From IMG/VR virus record IMGVR_UViG_3300046169_000053, positions 1-31,480 of that record: 31,480 bases of DNA; one strand, 5' to 3'. Origin of the DNA: a virus. Under the pieces are notes generated by a model that ran no database searches, was not told the DNA's origin, and saw only the letters and a list, made by a program, of their open reading frames with translations. This document shows, in pieces, positions 21,617 to 29,873 of this stretch (position 1 is the first letter of the stretch; each line of letters begins with the position of its first letter). The position numbers and the translations under genes are program-made.

Positions 21617-21646
21617 ATATAAATAACTTACTAAGTTAGTTTTTGT
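21614..21646 (-). promoter_or_regulatory. Late element before protease gene
   Basis: Minus strand: ACAAAAA (21646-21640), 11 bases, AGTTATTTATATATG ending in the start codon. Distance from AGTT to ATG is 8 bases, identical to 17743 and 29243. Confidence 0.6.
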
Positions 21647-21648
21647 TC

Positions 21649-23520
21649 TTATCCACCGAATGAGGCAGTGTTGTTTATGTTCCTGTCAAGTTCTTGCTGT
21701 GTGCTCATATCTTTACCCACAACAAAAGCTCTTAATGGTTTGGATTGTTGACCAGCAACAGATTCAGCTAACTGATTGGTTGCTGAAGCACCTACTACGT
21801 TGAAGTCTGGGGCTTGTATTGTTGTTCCTGCTCCGCCACCACCTCCTGGCGAGGGTACTGCTGGGGCAGAACCTTTCTTTTTACCTTTAAACAAACCTAC
21901 AGCGGCTTTTAATTGTAATAAGAATGGAGATGCAGTTGCAATTTGACCCGCTATTAAAGGAAGGTTTAATGGAAACGGAGCTGCTTTTGCTGCGTTACCA
22001 ACCCCTTCAAAGAATTTAGTGGTGCCTGTGACAAGACTGTTTTTAAGACCTTCCCAAGTAACTCCATCGTTAATAGCTTTTTCTATATTAGCAAAGTTCA
22101 TCTTAAGAAGTAGAGATGCTTGACCGAATTTAGTCTCTTCGCCAAATAATCTAGCAAGGTCATCAAACCTTTGCTCCATCATTTTGTTTCTTCTAGCTGT
22201 ATCTTTTGCAGCCTGTTCTTCCTTACGAGCTTCTTCAAGCGAATCGTAATAAGCATTCGTTGCAAGTATTGCTTCACGTTTAGCGACCTCATCATTTGTT
22301 ATTGCTTCAATGTCAGCAATTGCTCTTGTGCGTCTTAATTCAATCCTAGCAACTTCATCTTCAGCGTCAAGTTCTTCTTTCTTTTCACGCATTGAGTCAG
22401 TAATCTTTTGAAGCTGGTTTTTAGCTTCATTCATTATTTCCTCAAGCTCCTCACCCGTAGGTAGTTCAAAGCCAAATATTGACTTGAGTTTAGAAGGTCC
22501 CTTCTTAGACATCTCTTCTCTAACTTTTTTCTCAGCGTCCATTTTAGCCCGCTCTAATTTAGCAACTAACTTTGCATATTCAGGCGATTTTATATATATT
22601 TGTTCGGCTACACTTTGTTGTTTTTGAGTTTCTATAAACAGGTCTAACCTCATTTGGGCTAATTCTGTAGGGGTTTTAGTTCCTTTTATTACAGCGACAT
22701 CTATTGCGGTCTGAAGGTCAACAAGTTTTCTGGCAATTAAATCTATTGGACCCTCAGCCTCTTTAAGTCTTTTAAACCACTTAGGGTCAGTAAAGTCTAT
22801 AACAACTCCATAAGTATCTTCTATTAATTTTTTTAATGAATTCATTGACTTATAGAAGGGACCATCCCTATCTATAGAACCTTGTGCAAGAGTGATACTT
22901 TGTCTCATATCTATGAGTTTATCTATGAGTTTTTGAAACTCTTCTTGCTCTTCTTTCAATTCTGGATTATTTTCTGCTAGTTTCTCCCTTAAATCATCTA
23001 TCGATTTAGTTAACTCTTTGGTGGCTTCATTAGCATCGTTTGTTCCTTTTATGAATCCTGTTATTTCCTTTTGGTATGCCTGTATTAAAGCTATTACGAC
23101 CTGAAATAACAAAATAAACCCTAATGGACCCATTAATTGTTTTCCAAGTAGCTTAAAGGCTTTACCAGCACCTTCTGTTTTCGACATAAGTGTAACGAAT
23201 AAAGTAGATAACTGAGATAAGTTGTTCGTTACCGCAGTAATACCAAACGGTAAATCTGATATAAATCTGCCTGTTTCAACAAGTGTAGCACCAGCAAGAC
23301 CCGAAGACGATATAAGGTCTTGATTTGCTTTGGTAGCTCCTTTTGCAGCATCGCCTACATTCTTAAAGCCTGAACTAGCTCCACTTGAGTTTGCTTTTAT
23401 CTTTTTAATTTCCGTGTTAACCTGCTTTAGTGACGTGGCAACCCCATTCATAGTCACTTCTACCTCTCCACCACCAACTTGTTTTATTTCAATTAAATAC
23501 TCTGATTTTCCTAGTGCCAT
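21649..23520 (-). CDS. Tail tape measure protein, 623 aa
   Basis: Sets tail length and passes with DNA into the cell. Begins MALGKSEYLIEIKQVGGGEV, then a helical region (VNTEIKKIKANSSGASSGFK), a hydrophobic segment (LLGKQLMGPLGFILLFQVV, residues about 125-145), long coiled coils rich in K/E (residues about 165-450), a second hydrophobic area (FPLNLPLIAGQIATASPFLL) and a Gly/Pro-rich C-terminus. It is short for a tape measure, implying a tail of very roughly 90 nm by the usual 0.15 nm per residue rule. It overlaps the 23511 gene by 10 bases. Confidence 0.88.
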   Translation of the reverse strand: MALGKSEYLIEIKQVGGGEVEVTMNGVATSLKQVNTEIKKIKANSSGASSGFKNVGDAAKGATKANQDLISSSGLAGATLVETGRFISDLPFGITAVTNNLSQLSTLFVTLMSKTEGAGKAFKLLGKQLMGPLGFILLFQVVIALIQAYQKEITGFIKGTNDANEATKELTKSIDDLREKLAENNPELKEEQEEFQKLIDKLIDMRQSITLAQGSIDRDGPFYKSMNSLKKLIEDTYGVVIDFTDPKWFKRLKEAEGPIDLIARKLVDLQTAIDVAVIKGTKTPTELAQMRLDLFIETQKQQSVAEQIYIKSPEYAKLVAKLERAKMDAEKKVREEMSKKGPSKLKSIFGFELPTGEELEEIMNEAKNQLQKITDSMREKKEELDAEDEVARIELRRTRAIADIEAITNDEVAKREAILATNAYYDSLEEARKEEQAAKDTARRNKMMEQRFDDLARLFGEETKFGQASLLLKMNFANIEKAINDGVTWEGLKNSLVTGTTKFFEGVGNAAKAAPFPLNLPLIAGQIATASPFLLQLKAAVGLFKGKKKGSAPAVPSPGGGGGAGTTIQAPDFNVVGASATNQLAESVAGQQSKPLRAFVVGKDMSTQQELDRNINNTASFGG

Positions 23521-23648
23521 CTCTTTGTTTTATTAAGTGATTCTTTTAATGTTCTTGGTGCTTGATACTTCCCTTTGGCGATGTCGATGTAAGGCGACAC
23601 GCCATAGTAATCATCTAACTTCAATAAATCTAAAATGTGTTTTATCAT
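23511..23648 (-). CDS. Small tail-cluster protein, 45 aa
   Basis: ATG at 23648 gives MIKHILDLLKLDDYYGVSPY then IDIAKGKYQAPRTLKESLNK. The YYG...YI.IAKGKY..PRT.KE pattern resembles short proteins encoded just before tape-measure genes in flavobacterial phages. Overlaps both neighbours. Role unknown, perhaps assembly. Confidence 0.7.
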   Translation of the reverse strand: MIKHILDLLKLDDYYGVSPYIDIAKGKYQAPRTLKESLNKTKRWH

Positions 23649-26134
23649 AATACGTTTAATAATTCTAATTGAGACTTTCCTGTCTTTAGATTGGTGTTTA
23701 TTGAGTTTATTGTGAATACTTTATCTCCTATCTGAAATCTGTCGTTTAGTTCGTAATTAACCAGCACACTGTTTGGCAGGTGTGCTGTTACTTTAAATAT
23801 CCTTTTCCTTGCATCAAAAACATCTTCTATGTATGTTTTGTAAAACCTCTTAAATAATGAGTTCGCATTAATACCATAATCCTCAAGACTATATTCATTT
23901 ATCTCTGAATCAAAGTTTATAGTAAATGTTGAATCACCATATATCTTATATAAATCTCCGCTAACAAATATGTCTCCTGAAATCAATAATTCTCCAGAAT
24001 TAACTACCTTAAGTACCGTTGCTGATAGGTTGGTTGTGGTGTTTACAACCACATCTCCTTCACTAACATTATCGAAATCAGCACCTGAATCAACAAGTGA
24101 ATTTGCTTTTGTAGATGTTGCATCTCCAGTTATTATTGCTTCATTTTGGCTTCTCCCCAAGTTTACTCCATTTGAGGGCATCCAATATGAGCTTAATGGA
24201 GAGTGAGTACCATTGTCGAGCCAACTAATCCTTTGGTCTGGGTTTGTAGACAAAAAAGACAATCTTGTTCCGTAAAACAACAATGGTGCGGTTAGCACAG
24301 AATCATAATCTCCTTCTGGAGGGGCTGCATCGGCATCTGGCTTGAAGTTATCTCCTGCCGAATAACCCCATACAATATCTGTCATAGTAGTTCCGTTTGA
24401 ATCAGCATCATCAAATAACCTTTCAAATTTAAGGTGTTCAAACTTTGTTTCAACCTTATAAGGCTTTCCTCTGTCAACATCATTTTCCTTGTATATAGAA
24501 TCGCCAAATGCCTCGTTTTGCGCTTCTTTGTGTTGAATCATTAGAAGTGTTTTTGCCTCTTTATATTTGAACTCAACTTCACTAAATGGTATTGTGGATT
24601 CTATGTCTGTTTCTGTTGAATCAACATATTTTGTTATGTCAAATATCTTTGGGTCATCGTCATAGTATTCGTCAAGTGGTAAAACCCTAATTTTACCGTA
24701 GTTATCATCGTTTAAGTCATTAATGTAATAAGCTGTTAGATTGAACATCTTAAATATACCTGTAAGAAAATCGTATATTTTCATTTTAGGCATCCTTTCT
24801 GTTGGTCTTATTGTGGAAACTGTCGCTACATTATCTGAAGTATAATATCCATCAGCAATAACATTAGTACCTGCTGTGAATGGTTTTTGGTAAATCTGTC
24901 TAACTCTTAATGAGGTGGTTGCCGTAAAAGCGGAATCAGCTTTTAATATAACTTTTACTCCACTAACAGAACCAGATTGGCTTGTTTTGCTTGATTCATA
25001 AGAAAAAGTTTTAGTACCCTCCTGTGATGAAAACTCTGCTATAATTTTATTATCATCAAGTGTGTCCACAACTATTAAGTCATAACTTAAATTAGATGCT
25101 GTTGTTATTGTTAAATCAAACTTAACTACGTAATAAAAAGCTGAGCGTGCGCCACCTCCTGTAAGTCCGTTCCATTGTTCTATATTAAATATTGAATCTG
25201 TGTCTGAACCAGCATCTTCTATACTTGGTGTTATATTCAATGTATTGAAATCAGCGAGTGTATCTCCAGAGGAATGGGTGAAGTTTTGTAACACGTATTC
25301 GGTTGCATCACCAGAGCCAATACCCCCTTTTTCCCTGCTTAACCACATATAAAGACCTTTACTTGGCTCTCCAGCTATACCAGAAAATGCTCTTGAATTG
25401 AAGTTAGATGTACTACTAAAGAACTCTTTTGTGAACTCTATTCCGTATTTTTCTTCAATGGCTCTTATTACCATTGTAAGCCTTACCGCTGGTTTTAAAT
25501 CCAGATAAGAAACTCCCCTAACAGGAGAACCTGCATCGTAACTTATATTACCCGACAATGTATTTGAATCATTGTTATTTGAGTTAAAGAAAAGTCTTTT
25601 TGTATGAGTAATTAGGGGTACTATTATTGGTGAACCAAACGTCTCCGAACCAACAGTAACATTTGACGTTGAACTGAATTTGTTTTTTGTTGTAATATTG
25701 TCGTATTCGTATGCAAAATTGTCAAGCCAAGTAAGTGATTCTAATTCATCATCGCCAAGCAAATCTTTTAGTGTAACGGTGTTACCATAGAATGTTAGGT
25801 TGTAGGCGAATGGCTTGTTGTTCTTCATCTTCACACCATTGAGGAATATCTTACCTTCTCTAAATGGTGTGTAATTTATCTCAAGTTTAGCATCAACTTT
25901 TTTTCTAGCGTCAAAACCACCATCAGTTATAAAGTAGTTGTAAAAGTGGCTAAATGTTTTATTGTTTTTTTTAGAGGCAGGTATTGTGAATGACTGCGAG
26001 AAATCAGTAAATATCTTAGATATATCTCTTATATCTTGTATTTTAGATGTTACCGATATAGTCTCATCGTCAAACAGGTCTGCCTGTTGAAAGTTACCAC
26101 TTGAGTCTTTTATGTATAGTGTTACTCTATTCAT
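23645..26134 (-). CDS. Large tail protein with inserted domain, 829 aa
   Basis: Largest gene. N-terminus MNRVTLYIKDSSGNFQQADL; residues 60-130 (INYTPFREGKIFLNGVKMKN, YNLTFYGNTVTLKDLLGDDE) look like a distal-tail/baseplate hub fold. The middle is beta-rich. Residues about 666-731 (GDATSTKANSLVDSGADFDN...DVVVNTT...GDLYKIY) form a module also found in the next protein upstream. The C-terminus (RFQIGDKVFTINSINTNLKT) is again beta. Probably a baseplate or tail-tip protein; exact role not assignable. Confidence 0.75.
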   Translation of the reverse strand: MNRVTLYIKDSSGNFQQADLFDDETISVTSKIQDIRDISKIFTDFSQSFTIPASKKNNKTFSHFYNYFITDGGFDARKKVDAKLEINYTPFREGKIFLNGVKMKNNKPFAYNLTFYGNTVTLKDLLGDDELESLTWLDNFAYEYDNITTKNKFSSTSNVTVGSETFGSPIIVPLITHTKRLFFNSNNNDSNTLSGNISYDAGSPVRGVSYLDLKPAVRLTMVIRAIEEKYGIEFTKEFFSSTSNFNSRAFSGIAGEPSKGLYMWLSREKGGIGSGDATEYVLQNFTHSSGDTLADFNTLNITPSIEDAGSDTDSIFNIEQWNGLTGGGARSAFYYVVKFDLTITTASNLSYDLIVVDTLDDNKIIAEFSSQEGTKTFSYESSKTSQSGSVSGVKVILKADSAFTATTSLRVRQIYQKPFTAGTNVIADGYYTSDNVATVSTIRPTERMPKMKIYDFLTGIFKMFNLTAYYINDLNDDNYGKIRVLPLDEYYDDDPKIFDITKYVDSTETDIESTIPFSEVEFKYKEAKTLLMIQHKEAQNEAFGDSIYKENDVDRGKPYKVETKFEHLKFERLFDDADSNGTTMTDIVWGYSAGDNFKPDADAAPPEGDYDSVLTAPLLFYGTRLSFLSTNPDQRISWLDNGTHSPLSSYWMPSNGVNLGRSQNEAIITGDATSTKANSLVDSGADFDNVSEGDVVVNTTTNLSATVLKVVNSGELLISGDIFVSGDLYKIYGDSTFTINFDSEINEYSLEDYGINANSLFKRFYKTYIEDVFDARKRIFKVTAHLPNSVLVNYELNDRFQIGDKVFTINSINTNLKTGKSQLELLNVL

Positions 26135-27534
26135 TATCGAATATTGTTTATTTTGTCAAACGCAAAGTCAAACTGCATAGTGTATTGAATAAGTTTTTCG
26201 TTGACCGACTTCTTAAGTTGTGTTGACTGACTCCTTAATCTTAACGGTATAATAGTTTCCTCATCTGTTAGCTTAGTCATCCATAATTGCTCAGACAACA
26301 TTAACTCCCTGATATGTTCGTTACAGGACTCGTCAATGTAATCTGTATTTAGTGTAATACTTTCCTTACCTACTAGGTTTAGCGTTCTCTGTTGGTGAGA
26401 TGTTGTATCGTAGGACAGTGTTGATAGGTCTACTATAGAAGCCTTGTAGTCTTCAGTTGTAACGCTTATAGAGTCATTGCTTCTTCTGTTGAAATATATG
26501 TCTTGTAATGCGCCATACTTATTCACAAAAGTAACCCTTATAGGTTCATACTTTGAGCAAGGGAATGTTTTAACCTTAAGTACAGTAGTCTTCGTTTCTG
26601 AGCTGGTTGTGTAATTTACATACACCTCATCTACCTCTCCTATGTCAAACGATTCGCTAAATGCTTCCAGTAATGAGTTGTCTTCAAATACACCCCCATC
26701 TTCAAGAACCCTCTCTTTGTAGCTATCTGCGGTTGAATTTCCGTCAGATGCGATGTATTGAATCTTTTGATTTGTGTTGCCATCGTCAGGTACTGCCTGT
26801 GTTTTTATTACAGTATTGTTATTTAAGAACGACACGCTGTTAGTTGTAGCTGCGTAAACAGGGATGTTTATACTCCTGTCGTCTATCCTATAGATAGTCG
26901 CAGGAGACATCATAAGACCTTTATCTATATCAGGATTGATACCCTCTTCAAAGTATCCGTAGCCTTCAGTGGCTAAAAGACTATAATATGTTTTTCTATA
27001 TATTGTATATCCACCTCCAGATTGAATTATATTGTCATCTAAAGTAAGTTCGGTATTAGTTACCGCAGTTACGTTCGCAAAGTTTCCGCTCTGTGTTTCA
27101 ACAGCAATATCTCCTACCGCTACGGTAGATGTGAAGGAAGCTGAACTGTCTATCAGTTTGTTAGTGTCTGTCCCATCTGCAGTCCCTGTAGCCTGAACTG
27201 AATTTTGTAGATTAGATGGTGTTGATGTCCAGTTGAAAACGGTATCATTTGTTGCGTTTGAAACATTTATATCCATCATTACCCAAACTGAATAACTATC
27301 GTACTCCCCATCGTATTTAGATTCTAAGTAATCCCTAACCAATTCTGCTACTTCAAACACAACGTAGTTGTCTGTACCTAAGGAGGCTTTCGATAAGGTG
27401 TATTTAAGGTTATTTGCATTTGGACTTGTAGCTAATGCTCCTTCATATATATATATCTTTAGCTCGGCACTAGCCATTGATGCTACTGATATCTTTACAT
27501 AAAAAGGACTTCTTGTGTTTATTATTACTGACAT
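26134..27534 (-). CDS. Tail protein with inserted domain, 466 aa
   Basis: Begins MSVIINTRSPFYVKISVASM, a beta-sandwich-like N-terminus. Residues about 113-179 (VQATGTADGTDTNKLIDSSA...VAVGDIAVETQ...GGGYTIY) form the small module shared with the 829-aa protein. The C-terminal half (YNRRSNDSISV-like strands, STLSYDTTSHQQRTLNLVGK, WMTKLTDEETIIPLRLRSQ) resembles tail-tip structural proteins. Start overlaps the stop of the gp10-like gene and the end abuts the next gene. Likely a baseplate component. Confidence 0.72.
   Translation of the reverse strand: MSVIINTRSPFYVKISVASMASAELKIYIYEGALATSPNANNLKYTLSKASLGTDNYVVFEVAELVRDYLESKYDGEYDSYSVWVMMDINVSNATNDTVFNWTSTPSNLQNSVQATGTADGTDTNKLIDSSASFTSTVAVGDIAVETQSGNFANVTAVTNTELTLDDNIIQSGGGYTIYRKTYYSLLATEGYGYFEEGINPDIDKGLMMSPATIYRIDDRSINIPVYAATTNSVSFLNNNTVIKTQAVPDDGNTNQKIQYIASDGNSTADSYKERVLEDGGVFEDNSLLEAFSESFDIGEVDEVYVNYTTSSETKTTVLKVKTFPCSKYEPIRVTFVNKYGALQDIYFNRRSNDSISVTTEDYKASIVDLSTLSYDTTSHQQRTLNLVGKESITLNTDYIDESCNEHIRELMLSEQLWMTKLTDEETIIPLRLRSQSTQLKKSVNEKLIQYTMQFDFAFDKINNIR
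26998..27198 (-). other. Shared inserted beta module, copy in 466-aa protein
   Basis: Encodes a segment with the pattern G-A-x-G-x..N-x-L-[IV]-D-S-x-A-x-F..V..GD-[IV]-[AV]-V-x-T....A-x-V..V-x-N...L....G..Y-x-I-Y. The same pattern occurs at 23940-24137 in the neighbouring gene. Confidence 0.7.
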
Positions 27535-28004
27535 TACTTAAGGTTTGGTATTTGTTTCTCTAATTGTTCTTCTAAGTCTAAGGTGTAAGCATCTCCTATT
27601 TCTTTTACTATCATACTTTCTGCGTTTAAGAATGCCTTGTTAACATACTCTATTCCTGGATAACCTCTTTCCATAAGTTTGTGGCTTACGGCAAAAGCAA
27701 ATTGCCTTATCGACCTGTTATTTTTAGGCACTATTCCTTTTATACTTGCCCATTGCATTAAAGGTGCAATTGGGGCAAATCTACCCGCTCTTCTTCCCTT
27801 GTCTACAACATTTGCCTTCAGGGGAGTTGTGCTGTATATACCTAATGAGTTTTCATCTATATCTGCCCTAAATGAGCTTTTAAGCTCTCCAGTAGCAACC
27901 CTACCAGTATATCGCCCAACCTTAGCAGTAACAATCTCATTGACCATCCTGTCTATGAGTTGTCTTGAAATCTTCTGAAACGTTCCCTGTACCCTTTGTC
28001 CCAT
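27534..28004 (-). CDS. HK97 gp10-like neck/tail-completion protein, 156 aa
   Basis: I start at MGQRVQGTFQKISRQLIDRM (28004), whose ATG overlaps the preceding stop; a TTG at 28010 is less likely. The TGRVATGELKSSFRADI motif, the VVDKGRRAGRFAPIAPLMQW segment and the C-terminal helix (LDLEEQLEKQI) fit HK97 gp10-type proteins (tube-end or neck factors). CTGCGTTTAA at 27620 encodes part of FLNAE. Confidence 0.75.
   Translation of the reverse strand: MGQRVQGTFQKISRQLIDRMVNEIVTAKVGRYTGRVATGELKSSFRADIDENSLGIYSTTPLKANVVDKGRRAGRFAPIAPLMQWASIKGIVPKNNRSIRQFAFAVSHKLMERGYPGIEYVNKAFLNAESMIVKEIGDAYTLDLEEQLEKQIPNLK
27620..27629 (+). repeat. CTGCGTTTAA inside gp10-like gene
   Basis: Exact copy of the dispersed 10-mer; the coding strand reads FLNAE, a different reading frame from the KRS copies. 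Confidence 0.8.
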
Positions 28005-28465
28005 TAGCAAATACTTACATCGTTATTAGGGAATGATACTACAATGTCAACAGCCCACCCAGCAAGCTGATTCTCATATCTGTCTAAGAATGGCTGTGCA
28101 GTAACATTACTCTCAATCTGAAACAGCTCAGTGAAACCGCTTCCCCTTCTCAGGTCCGACACTAAGATGTTGGCTTCCGCCAACAGAGTGTTTAGGATAT
28201 CTTGGAGATTGGTGTTACTGTAAAATTCGTCTTCTGTGCTTGGGTCTCTGTTATCGTCTACAATATCTAAAAGCATTACGTTCATAGTAAGTTCCAGCTT
28301 ATGTTCTAAAAAGGTCACGTTGCCCATCCCAATATGGGCTAACGGGAATATAGTAGTCTTATTCAGATCAACCTCAAACAAGTCTCCAAACGATACGGTC
28401 TGTATGTTAGGTGATGTTCTCAGTTTGTCCTTTATCTTATCTAATACTTGATAGGCTGCTCTCAT
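28004..28465 (-). CDS. Probable tail terminator/completion protein, 153 aa
   Basis: Begins MRAAYQVLDKIKDKLRTSPN, then a beta-rich middle (LAHIGMGNVTFLEHKLELTM) and the end LAGWAVDIVVSFPNNDVSIC. The size, an N-terminal helix followed by strands, and the position beside a gp10-like gene suit a tail terminator (gpU-like), but no diagnostic motif is visible. The ATG overlaps the stop of the preceding short frame (ATGA at 28465). Confidence 0.55.
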   Translation of the reverse strand: MRAAYQVLDKIKDKLRTSPNIQTVSFGDLFEVDLNKTTIFPLAHIGMGNVTFLEHKLELTMNVMLLDIVDDNRDPSTEDEFYSNTNLQDILNTLLAEANILVSDLRRGSGFTELFQIESNVTAQPFLDRYENQLAGWAVDIVVSFPNNDVSIC

Positions 28466-28536
28466 TGCTTATAGGCTTTCTTTATTCTTTTTGCTTCTAA
28501 TTCGTTTTTCTCTTTCTCAAACTCTAACCACATCAT
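28462..28536 (-). CDS. Short frame after chaperone gene, 24 aa or -1 frameshift extension
   Basis: ATG at 28536 overlaps the chaperone's TGA (ATGA) and encodes MMWLEFEKEKNELEAKRIKK then AYKQ; its own TGA overlaps the next ATG at 28465. The frame is the -1 frame of the chaperone gene and continues upstream as LSVHQCMM..., so it could be reached by reinitiation or by a -1 frameshift. Tail-assembly chaperones often have such extensions. No strong slippery heptamer is visible. Confidence 0.45.
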   Translation of the reverse strand: MMWLEFEKEKNELEAKRIKKAYKQ

Positions 28537-29243
28537 ACATTGATGTACGCTGAGTTTTGTAACTTCTTCAATTCTTCTGACATCGCTTCCAGCAAGCGCA
28601 TAGACTGATTGATACCATCCCCATTTACTTCCGAAGGATTCTTCATCTGTTCCTGCAGTGTCTCCAGTGCTTGTTGCTGTAAAGAGTCCATTGTAATTCT
28701 CAATAATTCTTTCCCTAAATGATAAAAAAAAACCATCGCCCCAAGTGCGACTGTAATAGGAGCATCCATCATTATCTCCGAATACTTGTCAGAACCCTTG
28801 TACTTCTCTATTTCATAGAACTGTTTCTTACCGGCAACTATAGGTCTGTACATTACCGCAAGTGCTTTATGCATATCCTCCCAGTTAGAAATATACTTCT
28901 CAAGGTCAATGTACTCCCCAAGAGACATCTCGTCCATATTAGGCATAAAACCGAACTCAACCGTTTTACCGTTTGGATCGGTCATAGTAAACCGTCTTTG
29001 CAAATCAGGCTTCTCAGCCATCATTGTCAGAATGTGCGTTACCACACCGTCTAATTCTTTTAGCGGAAGCGCATAGGCTTCCTTTAGTGTTATGTCGCAG
29101 AATATCTCAAGTATCTTAGCTCGGATGAAATCTTCTGCTAATTCTCCCTCTGCGTCCTGTACTATCTTAGCGTACTTTTGGTATTTCTTTAGAGGAATAT
29201 CTGCCTGCGTTGCAGGAACTTTAAGCTTAATTTCTTTACTCAT
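28533..29243 (-). CDS. Probable tail assembly chaperone, 236 aa
   Basis: Starts MSKEIKLKVPATQADIPLKK. Mostly helical: YQKYAKIVQDAEGELAEDFI, then ISNWEDMHKALAVMYRPIVA and VALGAMVFFYHLGKELLRIT. This is a pattern I associate with tail-assembly-chaperone genes of Bacteroidota phages. It would coat the tape measure during tail assembly. It is the first gene of the tail cluster and follows a late element ending at its start codon. A -1 frame extension is possible at its 3' end. Confidence 0.65.
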   Translation of the reverse strand: MSKEIKLKVPATQADIPLKKYQKYAKIVQDAEGELAEDFIRAKILEIFCDITLKEAYALPLKELDGVVTHILTMMAEKPDLQRRFTMTDPNGKTVEFGFMPNMDEMSLGEYIDLEKYISNWEDMHKALAVMYRPIVAGKKQFYEIEKYKGSDKYSEIMMDAPITVALGAMVFFYHLGKELLRITMDSLQQQALETLQEQMKNPSEVNGDGINQSMRLLEAMSEELKKLQNSAYINV

Positions 29244-29273
29244 ATATATATAACTTAGTTTATGTATATTTGT
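29241..29273 (-). promoter_or_regulatory. Late element before tail cluster
   Basis: Minus strand: ACAAATA (29273-29267), 11 bases, AGTTATATATATATG ending in the start codon at 29243. Identical downstream half to the copy at 17741-17773. Confidence 0.6.
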
Positions 29274-29828
29274 ACCATAGGCAATTTGTTATAAATATAA
29301 CAAAATAATAAACAAAAACGTACAACAAATCCAAAAAAAAACAGTTACTTATACGTAGTATCCGTGGCTACGGTCAAAAACGTAGACGCGGAACGCCACT
29401 GAGCGATACAAAAGTATATATGATATCGTATCTTACCGTATAAGGTGGTCTTGGGGTAACTCTATTCTTTTCTCAAATTTAGTATAATACAGATATATAC
29501 AGATGTCTACGTCCGCATTTGGGATGCTACCGTAAACATCCCTTTTAGCGGTCGGCTTAAGCCTGTTTCTATTTCGGTTGATTTGATTAAAGGTGGGTAC
29601 TTACCCCTAGCAAGATTGAATTTACATTAACTTATAAAGATACGTCTTTATTTCGATATAAACAAATATTTCTGAGGTTATTTACCAGCTTTATTACAAA
29701 AGATATTCGTATCTTTGCCGATTTTTTTGGGGTAATAGATAAAATTGATAGGAAAAGAGAGGCGGCATAAACCCAATTGATACCCATTTTTGATCCTCAG
29801 CTACTTACATTTTTTTACAGCCATAAAA
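29274..29828. other. Gene-free intergenic region, hairpin-rich
   Basis: No supportable gene in about 555 bases. It holds a 9-bp inverted repeat at 29285-29304, small hairpins (CCGTGGCTACGG; GGGATG...CATCCC; the palindrome GGCTTAAGCC; GGGTA..TACCC) and a rightward -7-like box TATCTTTGC near 29711. It separates the late and accessory transcription units and could hold promoters, a structured RNA, or a packaging or replication site. Confidence 0.6.
29285..29304. promoter_or_regulatory. 9-bp inverted repeat upstream of tail-cluster element
   Basis: TTTGTTATA and TATAACAAA flank AA, a perfect palindromic site 11 bases upstream of the late element. Operator-like; the binding protein is unknown. 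Confidence 0.55.
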
Positions 29829-29850
29829 AAACCCCCAATTAAGGGGGTTT
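29829..29850 (-). terminator. Terminator of the right-end accessory operon
   Basis: AAACCCCC and GGGGGTTT around a 6-base loop, with TTTTTTT following on the minus strand. The plus strand has only TTTATATT, so rightward termination would be weaker. Confidence 0.9.
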
Positions 29851-29873
29851 ATATTACCATATGTTTGGTGTTG

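Noticed and set aside
29620-29790. Minus-strand frame of about 50 codons beginning MGINWVYAASLF
   Set aside because: It runs through the TATCTTTGC promoter-like site and hairpins, has no neighbour overlap and no recognisable pattern.
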